DNA of 64,000 nt from Rhynchosporium graminicola (GCA_900074885.1 FJUW01000004.1:2392578-2456577), one strand, 5' to 3'; counted from the first letter of the stretch, positions 44,601-55,604 are shown. Translations and numbers: made by a program. The notes: generated by a model from the letters alone, not told the origin.

Positions 44601-46920
44601 TAGCTACACCATGATGCGCCGCACCATGAAAACTAGTATCCTGAACCGCCCGATTATTACCCTGCCAGAGCCGCTTGCGAAGGTCATGGACGTACAATTC
44701 TCTGCCGAAGAGACAATTATTTACCGAATTGTAAGTGCCCATTGTCTTTTGGTGACATTGGAAATTGTGGATTTCAATGTCACAAAACGATCTCACGACA
44801 TTATCAGCGCGTTCCGACGAGGAAGAGAATGCTAATGGAGATACTAGACCGAGAACCGCTTCCGCAAGAACCTCAATACTTTCTTCAAGCAGGGCGATGC
44901 AAGCCGTAATTATGGTATTTTCATGGTCCAATTACTTCGTTTGAGACAATGCACTTCCCATCCGTTCATGCTCGAGCGTACGATCAAGGAGAGCTGGACT
45001 ACGGAAGACGTGCAGGAGTTGGAAAAGTTGTTGAATAAATTTCAGACGAATGGCAAGCCGTTCTACGAACAATGCAAGCTTGTATGTCTTCATTCCTTCC
45101 CTTTCTACTGACATTCCCGATTCCTTGCCTGGGAGTCGCAAAAATGTCATTTGGAAAATGGCTAATATGTACAGTGGGTTGAGACCAACGAAGCTCATCG
45201 TGAGGCTGCTCGTGATAGAGGTGAGGTCGTCCAGGATGATGAGATGTTGCCATTCGGCCGCTCCTCTTTTGGTCATACTTTTGATATGGATCATGCTCTT
45301 CAAACCTTGAATGAGACAGATTTGTATGAGCGAGTCACATGCTCGCTGTGCGCTGATATTCCGACTGATGCTCACAAGACTGATGTGAGTGGTTCGACCT
45401 TTTATAATTATTTTCTCTCGCTTAGACCTCAACATTACTTCCAGAAGATGGCTCTGAGGAGAGGCTTTCATGTAAAGGCCACAGCTAAAAAACCTACAGT
45501 GCGGCCACATCTTCTGCAAAGATTGTATTCACACCTTCGCCGCTCAACTTGTCGCTCAAGGCGACAATTACATGACCTGCCCGCAATGCAACCGCGTCTT
45601 CAACCAAGTCTCACGCATGAGCAGACCAGATGCCGAGCCTATCCGTACCTCACGCCGCTCAAAGTCCCAATCAAAAAAAGGTAAAGGTACAGGGAAAGAG
45701 CGTCAACGAGACCAGGATGACGATGACGATTCTGATGGGGAGGCAAATGAGAACTTGAAATTAAGTAAGGGAAAGGATCTTATGGGTTTCGAGCCGAAGA
45801 CTGCGGATTCGAGTTGGGTTACGAAGAGTGATATCGATCCGGATTTCCCGTTGACGCCTAGTACGAAGACGGCAGCGCTGAAGGCGCTTTTGTTGAAGGG
45901 CTTCGCGGAGGCGCCGCTGGATAAGGTAGCTATCCCTCCCCTCAGATCTCGAATATTGACAATTTGAATGTCACAAAGAATTCTTGCGACATTAGTAGTC
46001 AACATTGACTTGAGTGAGGAATATACTGATACTCTGCAGGTGGTCATCTACGTCCAATTCCGCACTCTAGCCCGCATCATCGGTCGCCTTTGCAATGCTG
46101 AAGGGTGGGGTTTCTTGTACCTGACTGGTGATGCGTCGCTGGACCACAGAGAGAAAGCCATCCGAAGATTTCGAGATGATCCTCATGCGATGATCTTAGT
46201 CGCTGGCTTGAAATGCGGTGGTTTAGGGTACGTCTCTTTTCTTTCTCTTTCGCCCTCCTGCCCCCCAGGCTCGCCGCGAAATACATGTGTAATGTACTGA
46301 CTAAAGCAAGACTCAACTTCCCATTCGCAAACCGCTGCATCTCCCTCGACCTGTGGTGGAACCACGCAGTCGAACAACAAGCCTTCGGCCGAATATTCCG
46401 CATCGGGCAAAAGAAGAAGACATTCATGACGCGAATCGTCGTTCGAAATACCGTCGATATGCGCATGCTGGCTATGCAGGTGCACAAGATGCAGGATATC
46501 GAAAAGGCCATCCCGCAGGCGGGCGATATGAAGGAGAGACAGAATCTGACCCTGAATCAGTTGGCTAATTTGTTTGGCTTCTTAATAAGCGATGGTGATG
46601 GTCAGATTGTGAGTGTGGAGGCGGATTATAGGGACGAGGAGGAGGGGGATGGAGGTGGTTTAGGTGGTGATGCTGGTGGTGGTGAGGATGGAGATGGCGA
46701 GGGTAGGAGAGGGAGAGGTGGAGATCGGAAACGTACAAATACTGGGGTACGGGCTTGGGAAGATGTCACTATGGAGGGATATAGTAATGGAATGGAGGAG
46801 AATGTGCAGGAGGGAAACGGAAGTGGTGGTAGAGGTCAAAATCGGGGCTACGAAAACGCGGAGCAAGGATACGGGAATAACGTCTTCGAGCAGGCTGTGG
46901 ATGAGGATGAAGATATTTGA
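41629..46920 (+). CDS. SNF2-family DNA-dependent ATPase with embedded RING finger (RAD5/RAD16/ULS1-like)
   Basis: Eight exons (41629-43775, 43867-44427, 44484-44730, 44848-45081, 45175-45384, 45500-45925, 46040-46227, 46311-46920) give 1540 residues. Residues 1-690 are disordered: acidic and Pro-rich, then Lys/Arg-rich. The ATPase has Asp-Ser-Met-Gly-Leu-Gly-Lys-Thr (about 734-741) and Asp-Glu-Ala-Gln (about 865). A RING finger is inserted between the two RecA lobes: Cys-Ser-Leu-Cys, Cys-Gly-His-Ile-Phe-Cys-Lys-Asp-Cys and Cys-Pro-Gln-Cys (1119-1161). The second lobe has Gln-Ala-Phe-Gly-Arg-Ile-Phe-Arg-Ile-Gly-Gln (about 1361-1371). This layout defines the Rad5/Rad16/Uls1 group: DNA translocases with ubiquitin-ligase activity in repair or SUMO-targeted clearance. 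No HIRAN domain is seen, which argues against RAD5. Two SUMO-interaction-like motifs favour ULS1. The C-terminus is Gly/Glu/Asp-rich. Confidence 0.93.
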
Positions 46921-47193
46921 GAACTCAGCATTTGCCTTTTTATTTTCGATATTCAACATCTGAGGGAAAGGTTGCGAGGCGTTACTTACTTTTCTCATAT
47001 TCCTTATGCTTTGGGACTGATTGATGTATTTTACTTCAAGGGGAAGGAAAGCAAGGAAAAGCAAAGTCACAACAGCAATTAAGGACATCAGATAGCAAAT
47101 GAAAACTTCAGAAAACCTAAAGTCTTTACAAATCCTTCAGTGATAGAATCCTTTGAAAAACTCAATTTCGTTGCGTTCATACAGCCAAGAATT
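46921..47193. other. Convergent 3' intergenic region
   Basis: 273 bp lie between the stop codons of the SNF2 gene and ESF1, which point at each other. It should contain both polyadenylation regions. No gene is seen. Confidence 0.6.
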
Positions 47194-49365
47194 TTACTGT
47201 CTAGCTTTCTTACTAATTCTCTCTACAAGCCCACTCAACTCTCCCTCCTCCTCAGCTCCTTTCCTCTTCTTCCTCCCCCTCTTATCAACACTCACAACCT
47301 CTCCCACCTCGCCATCACCGACCTCTCTGTCCCTCTTTTTCCTCCCCTCCTCCAACAACTTCTTCATGCCCTCCGTAGCCACGAATTTCGGATTCGACGG
47401 ATCGATGGCAAATTCATGACTTTGATAAAGTTTGCTGAATCGCGAATCGGCGACATCCATCTCAAAGTTTTGCTGGAGACCACCTCTTTTGCCACCGTCC
47501 TCTCCAACTTCCTTGGCTTTCTTGTCGTATTTCTTGCCCTTCTTTTTGGCTTTCTCCGCCCGCGCGATCTCCTTGATGTCGAAATGATCGATGTTCTTAA
47601 GCGAAGGATGCGTAGCGTCTTCGGCAGCGTCATCTTGCATGAGTAATTCGAGTTGTGCGCGTTCAGCAGCTGATGCGGCTGTTGCTGCTGCTTTCGCTTC
47701 GCGCTTTTTGAGACGTTCTTCTTTCCTGATCGATTTCGAAGCTTTCTCCTTCGCGACATCATCTGTGCCGAAAAAGGGGTCGTCGAAACCCTTGTCTGCA
47801 ACCTCCTCTGCATCTCCTCCGTTCTCTGCCTCGCCTTCGGCGTCGGGATCGCGACCTTCGCGTTTGGCTTTTGCTTTCTCTTTCCTACGAGCCTTTCGTT
47901 CTTTTTCGAGACGTACGTAGCGCTCGGCTGTTGTTTCGTCGATAGGGGGGGCGTTTGTGAAGACACTGCCGGAGGGGTTGGAGGAGAGCCCGGCGGTGAA
48001 TGTTACTTCCATGTCGCCTACTGGAGCGGACTTGGAGGATTTCTTGGATGAGGGGGTGGGTTCTGTGGAGAGACCTAGTGCGGCGCGCATTTTTTGGCGG
48101 GCGAGTTCTTTTTTGGACAACTTTGCCTCGGTTTCTCCAGTTTGAGTTTCAGCGTCTTCTTCGCCGACCTCTTCTGCTTCAGATTCTTCCGAGTCACTTC
48201 CTAGGTATGCGCGGAGATCGTTGTCTAAATGATCTTTACGACTCCCGCTGAAAGCTTGGTTGATGGCATCTTTTCGGGATGCTTCTTCGGGTGTTGTGTC
48301 CCAAGTCAACTTCGATTTCGAGTGCTGCAAAGCATCCGTAACGAATTCGATTGGTTTATACCCGGCTGGAACGCTTTCGCATTCGTCGCGCGGTTTGTCA
48401 TCGAATTCCACACCGTCAGGAATAAAGCGGAGATCGAAGACATTAGCTGAAGACAGGTACTCTGACCCATCTGTATTTTCGTAGACGTTCATGGCTGTAG
48501 CCTCATCGGAGCAGATTACAACAGCATAGTAATAGCGTAGACGATCGAGTTGGTATTGCCGGAGGGCTGCGCTGTCGAATTCTTTGCCTTCGTCGCCTTG
48601 TAGTAAATCTCTCTTAATCTTCTCCTCTTCCTCTTCGCTATCCTCCTCTTCAGAATCGACATCCTCAAACTCCTCCTCCTTCTTCTGTGCAAAAATCTCT
48701 TTTGGCGGTCCTTCCATTTCTTCTCTCTCCATCCTCTCCTTGCCAAATTCACTAGGATATATCGAGATCTTGAGGATTTTCCCACCAGGACGCACAAAAC
48801 TCGAGAAGACGGCCATAAGATCGACGGACCGGATATTATCCCAATCCATATTCACAACCGCTACCCTCGAGGAGACTTCGCCCATCTCGACAGCTGCGGC
48901 TTCGGCGCGCACATCTGGGAATTCTTCTTCTGCGATTTCAACACCACCTTCTTCTTCATCTTCCTCCTCCTCTTCGTCTTCGGAAGATGAGAAACCGCCG
49001 CCGCGAGCAGGGTCGTAATTTTCTGCACGTGCCAATTCCTTCGCCACGACCTCATCATCTTCGACCTCAACCTCAACTTCTTCCTCCCCCTCTGCGCCCA
49101 ATGATTCCTCCTCATCATCAGGCACATACAGCCTCTCTAGCGCTTTCTTCTTTCCTCCAACACTCAATTTTCTTCCATACCTATCCACAGTTGCAGAATT
49201 CGAGAAATCGTCATCTTTGAGCATGCGCGAGAACCGCTTATCAATGGTCGTGCGTGTGTGCTTTTTGGAGGGGAGTCGGAAACGGGGATCTGTTGTGAAA
49301 TTTGAGAATCGCGGATCGCTGACCTCGGATGAGGCAGCGCCTGTGGGTGCTTTGTGTTTCGGCAT
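47194..49365 (-). CDS. ESF1: Pre-rRNA processing protein ESF1
   Basis: One exon encodes 723 residues (yeast Esf1 has 628). It opens with two Asp-Pro-Arg-Phe repeats (Asp-Pro-Arg-Phe-Ser-Asn-Phe.. Asp-Pro-Arg-Phe-Arg) and Asp-Lys-Arg-Phe-Ser-Arg-Met, the ESF1 hallmark, followed by acidic tracts. The central conserved domain starts Arg-Val-Ala-Val-Val-Asn-Met-Asp-Trp-Asp-Asn-Ile-Arg. Long Glu/Lys-rich coiled-coil-like stretches come next. The C-terminal NUC153 motif is Asp-Ser-Arg-Phe-Ser-Lys-Leu-Tyr-x5-Phe-Ala-Ile-Asp-Pro-Ser-Asn-Pro. Esf1 is a nucleolar, U3-associated factor needed for 18S rRNA maturation, so it works in the same particle as BMS1. Open frames on the other strand here mirror its Glu/Ser-rich codons. 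Confidence 0.96.
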   Translation of the reverse strand: MPKHKAPTGAASSEVSDPRFSNFTTDPRFRLPSKKHTRTTIDKRFSRMLKDDDFSNSATVDRYGRKLSVGGKKKALERLYVPDDEEESLGAEGEEEVEVEVEDDEVVAKELARAENYDPARGGGFSSSEDEEEEEDEEEGGVEIAEEEFPDVRAEAAAVEMGEVSSRVAVVNMDWDNIRSVDLMAVFSSFVRPGGKILKISIYPSEFGKERMEREEMEGPPKEIFAQKKEEEFEDVDSEEEDSEEEEEKIKRDLLQGDEGKEFDSAALRQYQLDRLRYYYAVVICSDEATAMNVYENTDGSEYLSSANVFDLRFIPDGVEFDDKPRDECESVPAGYKPIEFVTDALQHSKSKLTWDTTPEEASRKDAINQAFSGSRKDHLDNDLRAYLGSDSEESEAEEVGEEDAETQTGETEAKLSKKELARQKMRAALGLSTEPTPSSKKSSKSAPVGDMEVTFTAGLSSNPSGSVFTNAPPIDETTAERYVRLEKERKARRKEKAKAKREGRDPDAEGEAENGGDAEEVADKGFDDPFFGTDDVAKEKASKSIRKEERLKKREAKAAATAASAAERAQLELLMQDDAAEDATHPSLKNIDHFDIKEIARAEKAKKKGKKYDKKAKEVGEDGGKRGGLQQNFEMDVADSRFSKLYQSHEFAIDPSNPKFVATEGMKKLLEEGRKKRDREVGDGEVGEVVSVDKRGRKKRKGAEEEGELSGLVERISKKARQ

Positions 49366-50401
49366 TCTGGTGTGCTGGTGGGGGAATAGCTTCGGGAGCT
49401 GGTAAGGGACTGTAGGAGGGAAAGCTGGAGGAAATTTTGGGGTCGAGATACTTTTTCTGCCGGAGGCGGTGAGGAGCTATGTAGCTGGGGAGTGGGTCTC
49501 GCTAGTAAGTTTCCCCCTCGTTTTGTTTATTGACTTTTTGACTCTTGCTCTATGTCTATGACTTCTCACCTATCAGAATGAAGTCTCATGAATTTGAGTA
49601 ACAGATCCTGAGAACTTATATCAGGCAGCTTCTTGCAAATGGCTTTCTATCTATTGATTATGCTGAACAAACTCACGACCGAAAATCACAGTGATCTTAC
49701 CAAGTGGCATTCGGAAACAATTGAGATTTCGGAACCAAATGTTCGGCTGGAGACGTGTGTAGCCAGCTGGAGATTTTGGTCACACACCAAGCTGGCAAGC
49801 TCTACTCTTCTGATTAATCTCTGGGAAGATGGGAAGACATTGCGCATCAACACCAGCACCTTTCCAGAAGCTCGTTCAACATTCTAGATGGAGATTAGTG
49901 ATCCATCGACTGACCGTTGCTTCAGTTATCCAAGAAATGTAGCAGCTGATCATTACGGATGGGATTTGCTTTCAGGTAGGGCGAAAGACTGGTCATTTCC
50001 TGTAGATGGGCTGTCAGATTTAGATCTTCCGAGAAAGTTTGGTTTCTGAGACTTAAAGGTGTGTTTTCATAGTCTTATAGCTGGTTTCGCGGCTTGGGAA
50101 AAAATTGTTTTATATAAATTGTGGGTTGGCTAGCTTAGTGTGCTTAAATAGGGTATTGTTGGGAGACTTTGTAGAGGTTTTGTAGAGATGAATCGCGTAG
50201 TAGATGTGAGGAGGTCTGGTATGGCTGCTCCAATAGCTAGAGGCTCCATAATTAGCCCACGAGTAAGAACCGGAATCACGTGCACCACTTTCGTGTCAAC
50301 AAATAATAGCCCGTTACCATGAACACGTGATGAGATAAATGGGCACAATATTGGCCAAGTATTTATTTTTGCGACCTAATTCATATGCTACTTCAATACT
50401 T
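49366..50401. other. Intergenic (1 kb)
   Basis: The first 200 bp are the ESF1 promoter side. An 84-residue plus-strand frame (49633-49887) has no family likeness or splice context. Nothing can be supported. Confidence 0.5.
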
Positions 50402-51795
50402 TCACAATTGCTCGTTGATGAATAGACCAGCCATTCCCTGTCCAGTACCAATACACATACTAGTCAAAAGAACCTTCTTCTTCTGTCTCCTTGCCTCGCT
50501 AAGACCAGTAACAATTTGTCTCGCACCAGTAGCACCCAACGGGTGACCAAGCGCGATAGCACCACCTCGGATGTTCATCTTATCGTGTGGGATCTTGAGA
50601 ACGTCTTTGCAGTAGACGGCCATGGAAGCAAAAGCCTCGTTAACTTCAATGATGTCGCAGTCGTCGATCGTGATATTGTATTTGGAGAGGAGCTTGGGGA
50701 TGGCGATAGATGGGCCGATACCCATGATTCGGGGAGCAAGACCGGCGACGGTGGCGCCGACAAATTTGGCTACGATGGGTTGCCCAAGTTCAATTGCTCG
50801 GGATCGCTTCATGAGGAGGACGGCAGCGGCTACACCTGATTAGCATGTGAAAGGCGCTATGGAAAGGGACAACATACCTCCATCAGTAACCTGGGAAGAG
50901 TTTCCTCCCGTAGACCTGTCACCGAAGTCTGGGAAAGCAGGACGAATCTTGCTCAATCCCTCAAACGTAGTTCCCCATCTTGGACCCTCATCCTTGGTCA
51001 AGGTAACTTTCTTAACCTCACCAGTCTTAGGGTCCTTAACCTCGGCAACAATAGGCACGATCTCATCATCGAACCAACCAGCCTTCTGCGCTGCCTCAGC
51101 ACGCTGATAACTCTCCGCAGCATATCTATCCTGTTTCTCACGACTGATGTCAAAGTCCTTGCCGACATTCTCGGATGTCTGACCCATGGGCTGCATGCAG
51201 TCTCTGGATTCCTGGTTCTCGAGAATCTCAGGGTGGAAAGGCTTCTCGAGACGGTCGCCGCCGACGGACATCATCTCTGCGCCCATAGCAACACCGATAT
51301 CGATGTTACCGAGGGAGATTTGGTTCGCAATGTCTTGTGTAGCCTTCAATCCGGACGAGCAGAAACGGTTTACGGTAGATGCGGCGGTTGTGTTTGGGAA
51401 GCCGGCGGCGAGGGCGGCTGCTCGGACTTTGTATGCAGCCTTGCCATCTGAGACCTGGTATCTATTGTTAGTGATTGTAGAGCTTCGCAGAGGTAGACGC
51501 ACATTGCCACAGCAGATATCCTCGACGAGTTGGGGGTCAATTCGGGACTTCTCGACAACCTTCTTCAACAAGGCGTAAACAAGGTAGTCGAGCTCTGTAT
51601 CCTTGAACCCGCCCTTAAAGCCCTTTGTGAGAGGTGTTCGAACGGCAAGAGTGATAACTACATCATCGGCGTTCTTCGAGGTGCTGTTGATAATTAGCAT
51701 GTGCTTGGAGCTGTATTTGTCGTTGCATACATTTGGGATAACCCTGAGGAACCAGGAGTCAAGTGCTTGAGGATGGAGCTGAGTCTTTCAGTCAT
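50402..51795 (-). CDS. Peroxisomal 3-ketoacyl-CoA thiolase
   Basis: Four exons (51795-51731, 51683-51503, 51454-50878, 50835-50402) give 418 residues. Donors are GTATGC, GTGCGT and GTATGT. The N-terminus Met-Thr-Glu-Arg-Leu-Ser-Ser-Ile-Leu-Lys-His-Leu contains a perfect PTS2 signal (Arg-Leu-x5-His-Leu), so import depends on Pex7. Catalytic residues are Cys114 (Asn-Arg-Phe-Cys-Ser-Ser-Gly), Asn340 in Asn-Glu-Ala-Phe, His372 (Gly-His-Pro-Leu-Gly) and Cys402 (Cys-Ile-Gly-Thr-Gly-Gln-Gly). The enzyme cleaves 3-ketoacyl-CoA to acetyl-CoA and a shortened acyl-CoA, the last step of beta-oxidation. The first exon is essential: a downstream Met-Leu-Ile frame at 51700 would lose the targeting signal. 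Confidence 0.96.
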
Positions 51796-52255
51796 TTTGA
51801 ATTTTGATAAAGATGTGTATTGGGTGAAAAGTGGTATAGGTGAAAACTGGAATGTGCGGAGTTCATGTTGTTTTTGAAGGCCAGGATAGTAAGCGTGGGG
51901 AACGGTAGCTGCACTTGGACCGAGGTATCTCGAGCGGCCGACCCGATTTTGCAGGGGGCTTTGCCGATGGGCATTTTGCCGAGAGTAAACAGCTGGAGTT
52001 TACCCGAGACGCAGAAAGCTTCGAGCAACAGTATTAAACTCTGAGTTAAGGTTCGAGCCGTCAAAGCAAGGATGATTGACGAATTCTCATGATCAAGAAC
52101 CTGCCGTCCGATAACGATGATGAAGTAATCTTTAGCCATTTCAACACAATCTAAGATAACATTTTTGATACATTGGCTCTAACGTCGGATGCTATGTAAT
52201 AAGCTACATGTTTAGACATAAACTGCTGGGTTTCAACATATCATCTACCAGGCTT
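51796..52255. other. Intergenic between thiolase and acylphosphatase genes
   Basis: 460 bp upstream of the thiolase gene, so its promoter should be here. Fatty-acid-responsive CCTCGG-like elements are expected for such genes; a CCGAGG-type core occurs at about 51919 (GGACCGAGGTA). This is only suggestive. Confidence 0.4.
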
Positions 52256-52743
52256 CTATCTCCGGACCTCAAAATCAGTCTCTCCATTAACGACATCAAC
52301 GTCCTGCTTCTCAACCTTCTCAACCGTAGAATGACTTGGTCCCATGCCGATATCCTTCAAGAAATTTCCCAGAATCTCTTCTTCGCCTTGTGCTTCTCCT
52401 TCGACCTGTATCCAGTCAACAGCTGAGCGGGTAAATATAACGGTACTCTCACCTTGTCGTTTGAAGTATTCCTAACCCATCCCGTCAAGCCGTATGAAGT
52501 AGCTTTCTTTTGTGTGAAGAACCTGGCATGAAATTAAGAAAATTATCCATGGATTGGACTTTGCAGAGATAGGTCTACCGAAATCCAACACCTGATGCTT
52601 GTCAGATCTGAGTGTTCATAAAGGCAGTTGTGGTGTGTTAAATTACCTTGAACCTCGCCATGAACGCGGAATGAGAGCTACAGCTAATCAGTGACTGTCC
52701 ACACAAGGCAGTTTCAGAAGATAAAACTCACTCTCTTCGCCAT
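52256..52743 (-). CDS. Acylphosphatase
   Basis: Five exons (52743-52732, 52677-52647, 52591-52579, 52522-52453, 52405-52256) join in frame to 91 residues, the usual acylphosphatase size. The third exon is only 13 bp and encodes the Gly-Val-Gly-Phe-Arg signature. The catalytic Arg19 codon is itself split between exons 3 and 4. Asn37 in Gly-Trp-Val-Arg-Asn is the second catalytic residue. Val-Glu-Gly-Glu-Ala-Gln-Gly and a C-terminal strand complete the fold. All introns have GT..AG ends with CTGAT or CTGAC-like branch sites. The enzyme hydrolyses carboxyl-phosphate bonds such as those in 1,3-bisphosphoglycerate or acetyl phosphate. The start at Met-Ala-Lys-Arg is supported by the 12-bp first exon. 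Confidence 0.9.
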
Positions 52744-54339
52744 TATGAAGATCTGTAGCCTTGATTCCTTCTCGCTGCCTTGCAGTTAACATTAACACAG
52801 AAACATCGGAACGGGGCTATGACGTCATTAACCACCACAATTGCTTACTAATATCCTCAGATAGACTCGTGACTTCAAATTATGGATTATAGAACACCGT
52901 AAATTTATTTTGCAATATGACGAGTCTCTCAATCTATACGTCCAATTAAGATCTTGTGAAATTGAAATCCTAGCTCAGATATTTCCCCTGCTATCGAGTT
53001 ATGCCTATCTACTACTCTGGAATATCTCCGACTGATCTGCCACTATTAAATATTTATATCATCTAATTTCCTAAGTAGACTTCAAGACATTAAGATTCCT
53101 GCACTCTGTATATCTTTGTTAAGTTTTAGTATATTATGATCCCAGTCTCAGAGGCAAGGGCAGGGGTATTTAAATAGCACGGAATGGTCAAAAGACGGTC
53201 AAAGGACGGTTCCGAGGTTAAATCGTGCAAGAGAAAGGGAATCACTAAAGGACAGCAATTAGGTAATTGAATTTCTCGTGTCTTCCTATTCAAGTACTAG
53301 GAGTAGAAATCCTTAGTTATACCCTTACTTTCGGTATCGATACTAGCTTACTAACTAACTCTAATGTAATACTTAAAATGAATTGATATTCGGTTAATTT
53401 AGCGAAAGTATACTCTAGGTAAGCCTAATTACCAGTGTACCCTAAGGTAGTCGAAGGGTAGTAATTAAATAAGTTTATATCTGCCTATATCTGCTATCTA
53501 GTACCGTCATAGGACCGTTCTTAGCCTTTTGAATCGTTCCTAGCTCTGAAATCATTCCCCTGTGAAGACTATTCTTACTAAGGAACCGGTAGAGACCGGT
53601 CCCCTGGTGATTTCCTAATAAGAGGTCTATTCAAAGTAGTAACCGTCAACTGATAGTCACCGGACGATTCTTTTGTCCCTGCGCTTGCCTTTAAGGTAAT
53701 CTGATTTCAATGAACACTCGCCACTGTCTGATGTTCTAAATTTATCTCGCGACTTTACAATTTCCTTACTTCCTATGTCCCTACTAGATTTCGTAACATT
53801 GAAATCGTCTATATCCAGGCAGATTCCGGAAATAGAGGGCGATGTAGGGAGTTCGAGTGTTAAATTATTATATCGTAGCAAAAATAAGGTAGCGGATTCT
53901 GGTAAAGCTGATCTTACAATTCTTGACTCACTTAGTCAAAGAAATGCTAAATCCTTTTCGCGACTTTAATATCCTTTTGTGTTAAAGTCTTGTGAGATTT
54001 TCGCGATATTCCTATAACAATTATTCTGGAACGCAACCAACGCTTTCGTAACTCAAAATTCTTCTATAGCTGATAGTCTAGTTTGTTTTGATCGGCAACT
54101 TCTTTCTTGCATCGATGTTCATATCTGGGCTTCGATTTCCGTAAAGCTCGAATAATGCCTTGGAATGCTTTAATGACATTGGTCTTTGTGAAATGCAACT
54201 GTGATGGAGTACTTGATAAGATACACGCTCGCTTCTTCGCTGAAGAGAAATCTTATCCCCTGATGCGATCTCGAATCGAGCCGATCTTATCTCAGCACAG
54301 AATCGCTTTACTCAAAGCTCTCGCAATGCTTCCGTAGAG
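52744..54339. other. Long AT-rich intergenic region (1.6 kb)
   Basis: From about 53250 to 53560 the base composition becomes TA-rich and CA/TG-poor, much like the RIP-damaged elements, so an old repeat fragment is likely. Short repeated phrases occur (GGTCAAAGGACGGTT-like near 53190, TCGCGACTTTA near 53752 and 53960). The minus strand at 53770-53815 resembles segments in SNF2-gene introns. No gene is supported. Confidence 0.4.
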
Positions 54340-55254
54340 TTAACAATACCCGGAGGCACAATTGGATCCCCTGGCATCTGTCACCATAGACCCTTTGCTA
54401 AATACACCCATCTTTACCAGGTAGACAACAAAATGCGGACCCAGGCATATCGTGCAATCGCGCACCCTGAAAAACCTACAGCCGGCAAACAGCTCCAAAC
54501 AGTCGATCCATTCAGTCCTCTCCTCAGCGTCCAGAGCACCACCAAGGAATACCCCGAACACTGCTATCAGGATCACCATGACGAAGTTGGGCAATAAAAC
54601 CTGCAACCAAATCACCGACCAGCCACCATCGTTCCAGAACAAGGCCAAGAACGATTTGTAGAGCAGATGGGACCAAATGCCGGAGATTATGGGGAAAGGC
54701 TTGCGGAATAGCTGTGCAGACCATAAGGGACTCAATACCAGGACCAGGACCAGACACAACAGACTACAATTCAACACTGAATCTACTGTCCTAAGAGGGA
54801 TGCTGGACCAGAACATTGTTTCGACCCTATCATCGACAACAGGACCGATAACGTCTTCGAGCCCCGCGTAGATATGCGTGGTGGGATCTCGACCAGGCAT
54901 GATCGCAGGACAAGATAGTTTCGATGTCGTGAGAACACTTAATGACTTTACTAGTAGTAATGTCGTAGCTTTTCTTGGTGACCTTGGAAAACCTAAATCC
55001 GCCGTACCAGACTCGCTCGAGTTGGACGGTAGAATCAATTTTTCACAACTTCGAGTCGTAACTTTGGGATCTCGTCGTGATAAGATTGGGATGCTGATAT
55101 GGATTGATGTGCTGACTGTCTTCGAGATGTTTGGTGATGGCTCTACGAGTTGGTGTTGGTGATGCTGATGATGATATTTGGTGGAAGATGAGACAGCAAG
55201 AAGAGGTATCATCGGAAAAGATATAGAGAGCCATGGGTTTCGCGAGGAAGTCAC
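54340..55254 (-). CDS. Hypothetical membrane protein
   Basis: A single open frame of 304 residues. The first 110 residues are Ser/Thr/His-rich and polar. From about residue 160 there are hydrophobic segments: a Leu/Val-rich stretch (Leu-Leu-Cys-Leu-Val-Leu-Val-Leu-Val-Leu) and Phe-Val-Met-Val-Ile-Leu-Ile-Ala-Val-Phe-Gly-Val-Phe-Leu-Gly, which would make at least two transmembrane helices. Several cysteines lie in the last 60 residues. I do not recognise the family, and the first Met context is unremarkable. It could be one exon of a different gene or a chance frame, though 300 codons without a stop is longer than the background here. Confidence 0.4.
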   Translation of the reverse strand: MTSSRNPWLSISFPMIPLLAVSSSTKYHHQHHQHQLVEPSPNISKTVSTSIHISIPILSRRDPKVTTRSCEKLILPSNSSESGTADLGFPRSPRKATTLLLVKSLSVLTTSKLSCPAIMPGRDPTTHIYAGLEDVIGPVVDDRVETMFWSSIPLRTVDSVLNCSLLCLVLVLVLSPLWSAQLFRKPFPIISGIWSHLLYKSFLALFWNDGGWSVIWLQVLLPNFVMVILIAVFGVFLGGALDAEERTEWIDCLELFAGCRFFRVRDCTICLGPHFVVYLVKMGVFSKGSMVTDARGSNCASGYC

Positions 55255-55604
55255 CTTTGACCTGGAAGTTGAGTTCCTCGTTTGTGGTGGTGTCGCCCTT
55301 TCCTAATTCAGAAATATGACCCCGTATTCTTTGAGACTTTAACGCTCAACAATCCTGATGCCGAAATTGCTACCTGTCCGGCTGCGATTCTATCGCTCGG
55401 AGAGACTGTAATGATTGTCATGATGTGCTTTTGAATCTCATCAATGACCTTACTGCCTCCGCTCAAGTCACCCCCTTCTCCTCGCGCTATATAACCAACA
55501 CGTTAGCTCACAGATCTCTGACTAGTCTCTATCCTCGTGAAACTACCAAAGCTAAATTCCAAAGCCACAGCCTGTTAACTTCGACACTAACCCTTGAGCA
55601 AACG

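Noticed and set aside
47140..47646. 168-residue plus-strand frame
   Set aside because: Antisense to the conserved C-terminus of ESF1.
52040..52060. GGTTCGAGCC as a possible tRNA B-box
   Set aside because: No matching A-box or cloverleaf stems in the surrounding 80 bases.
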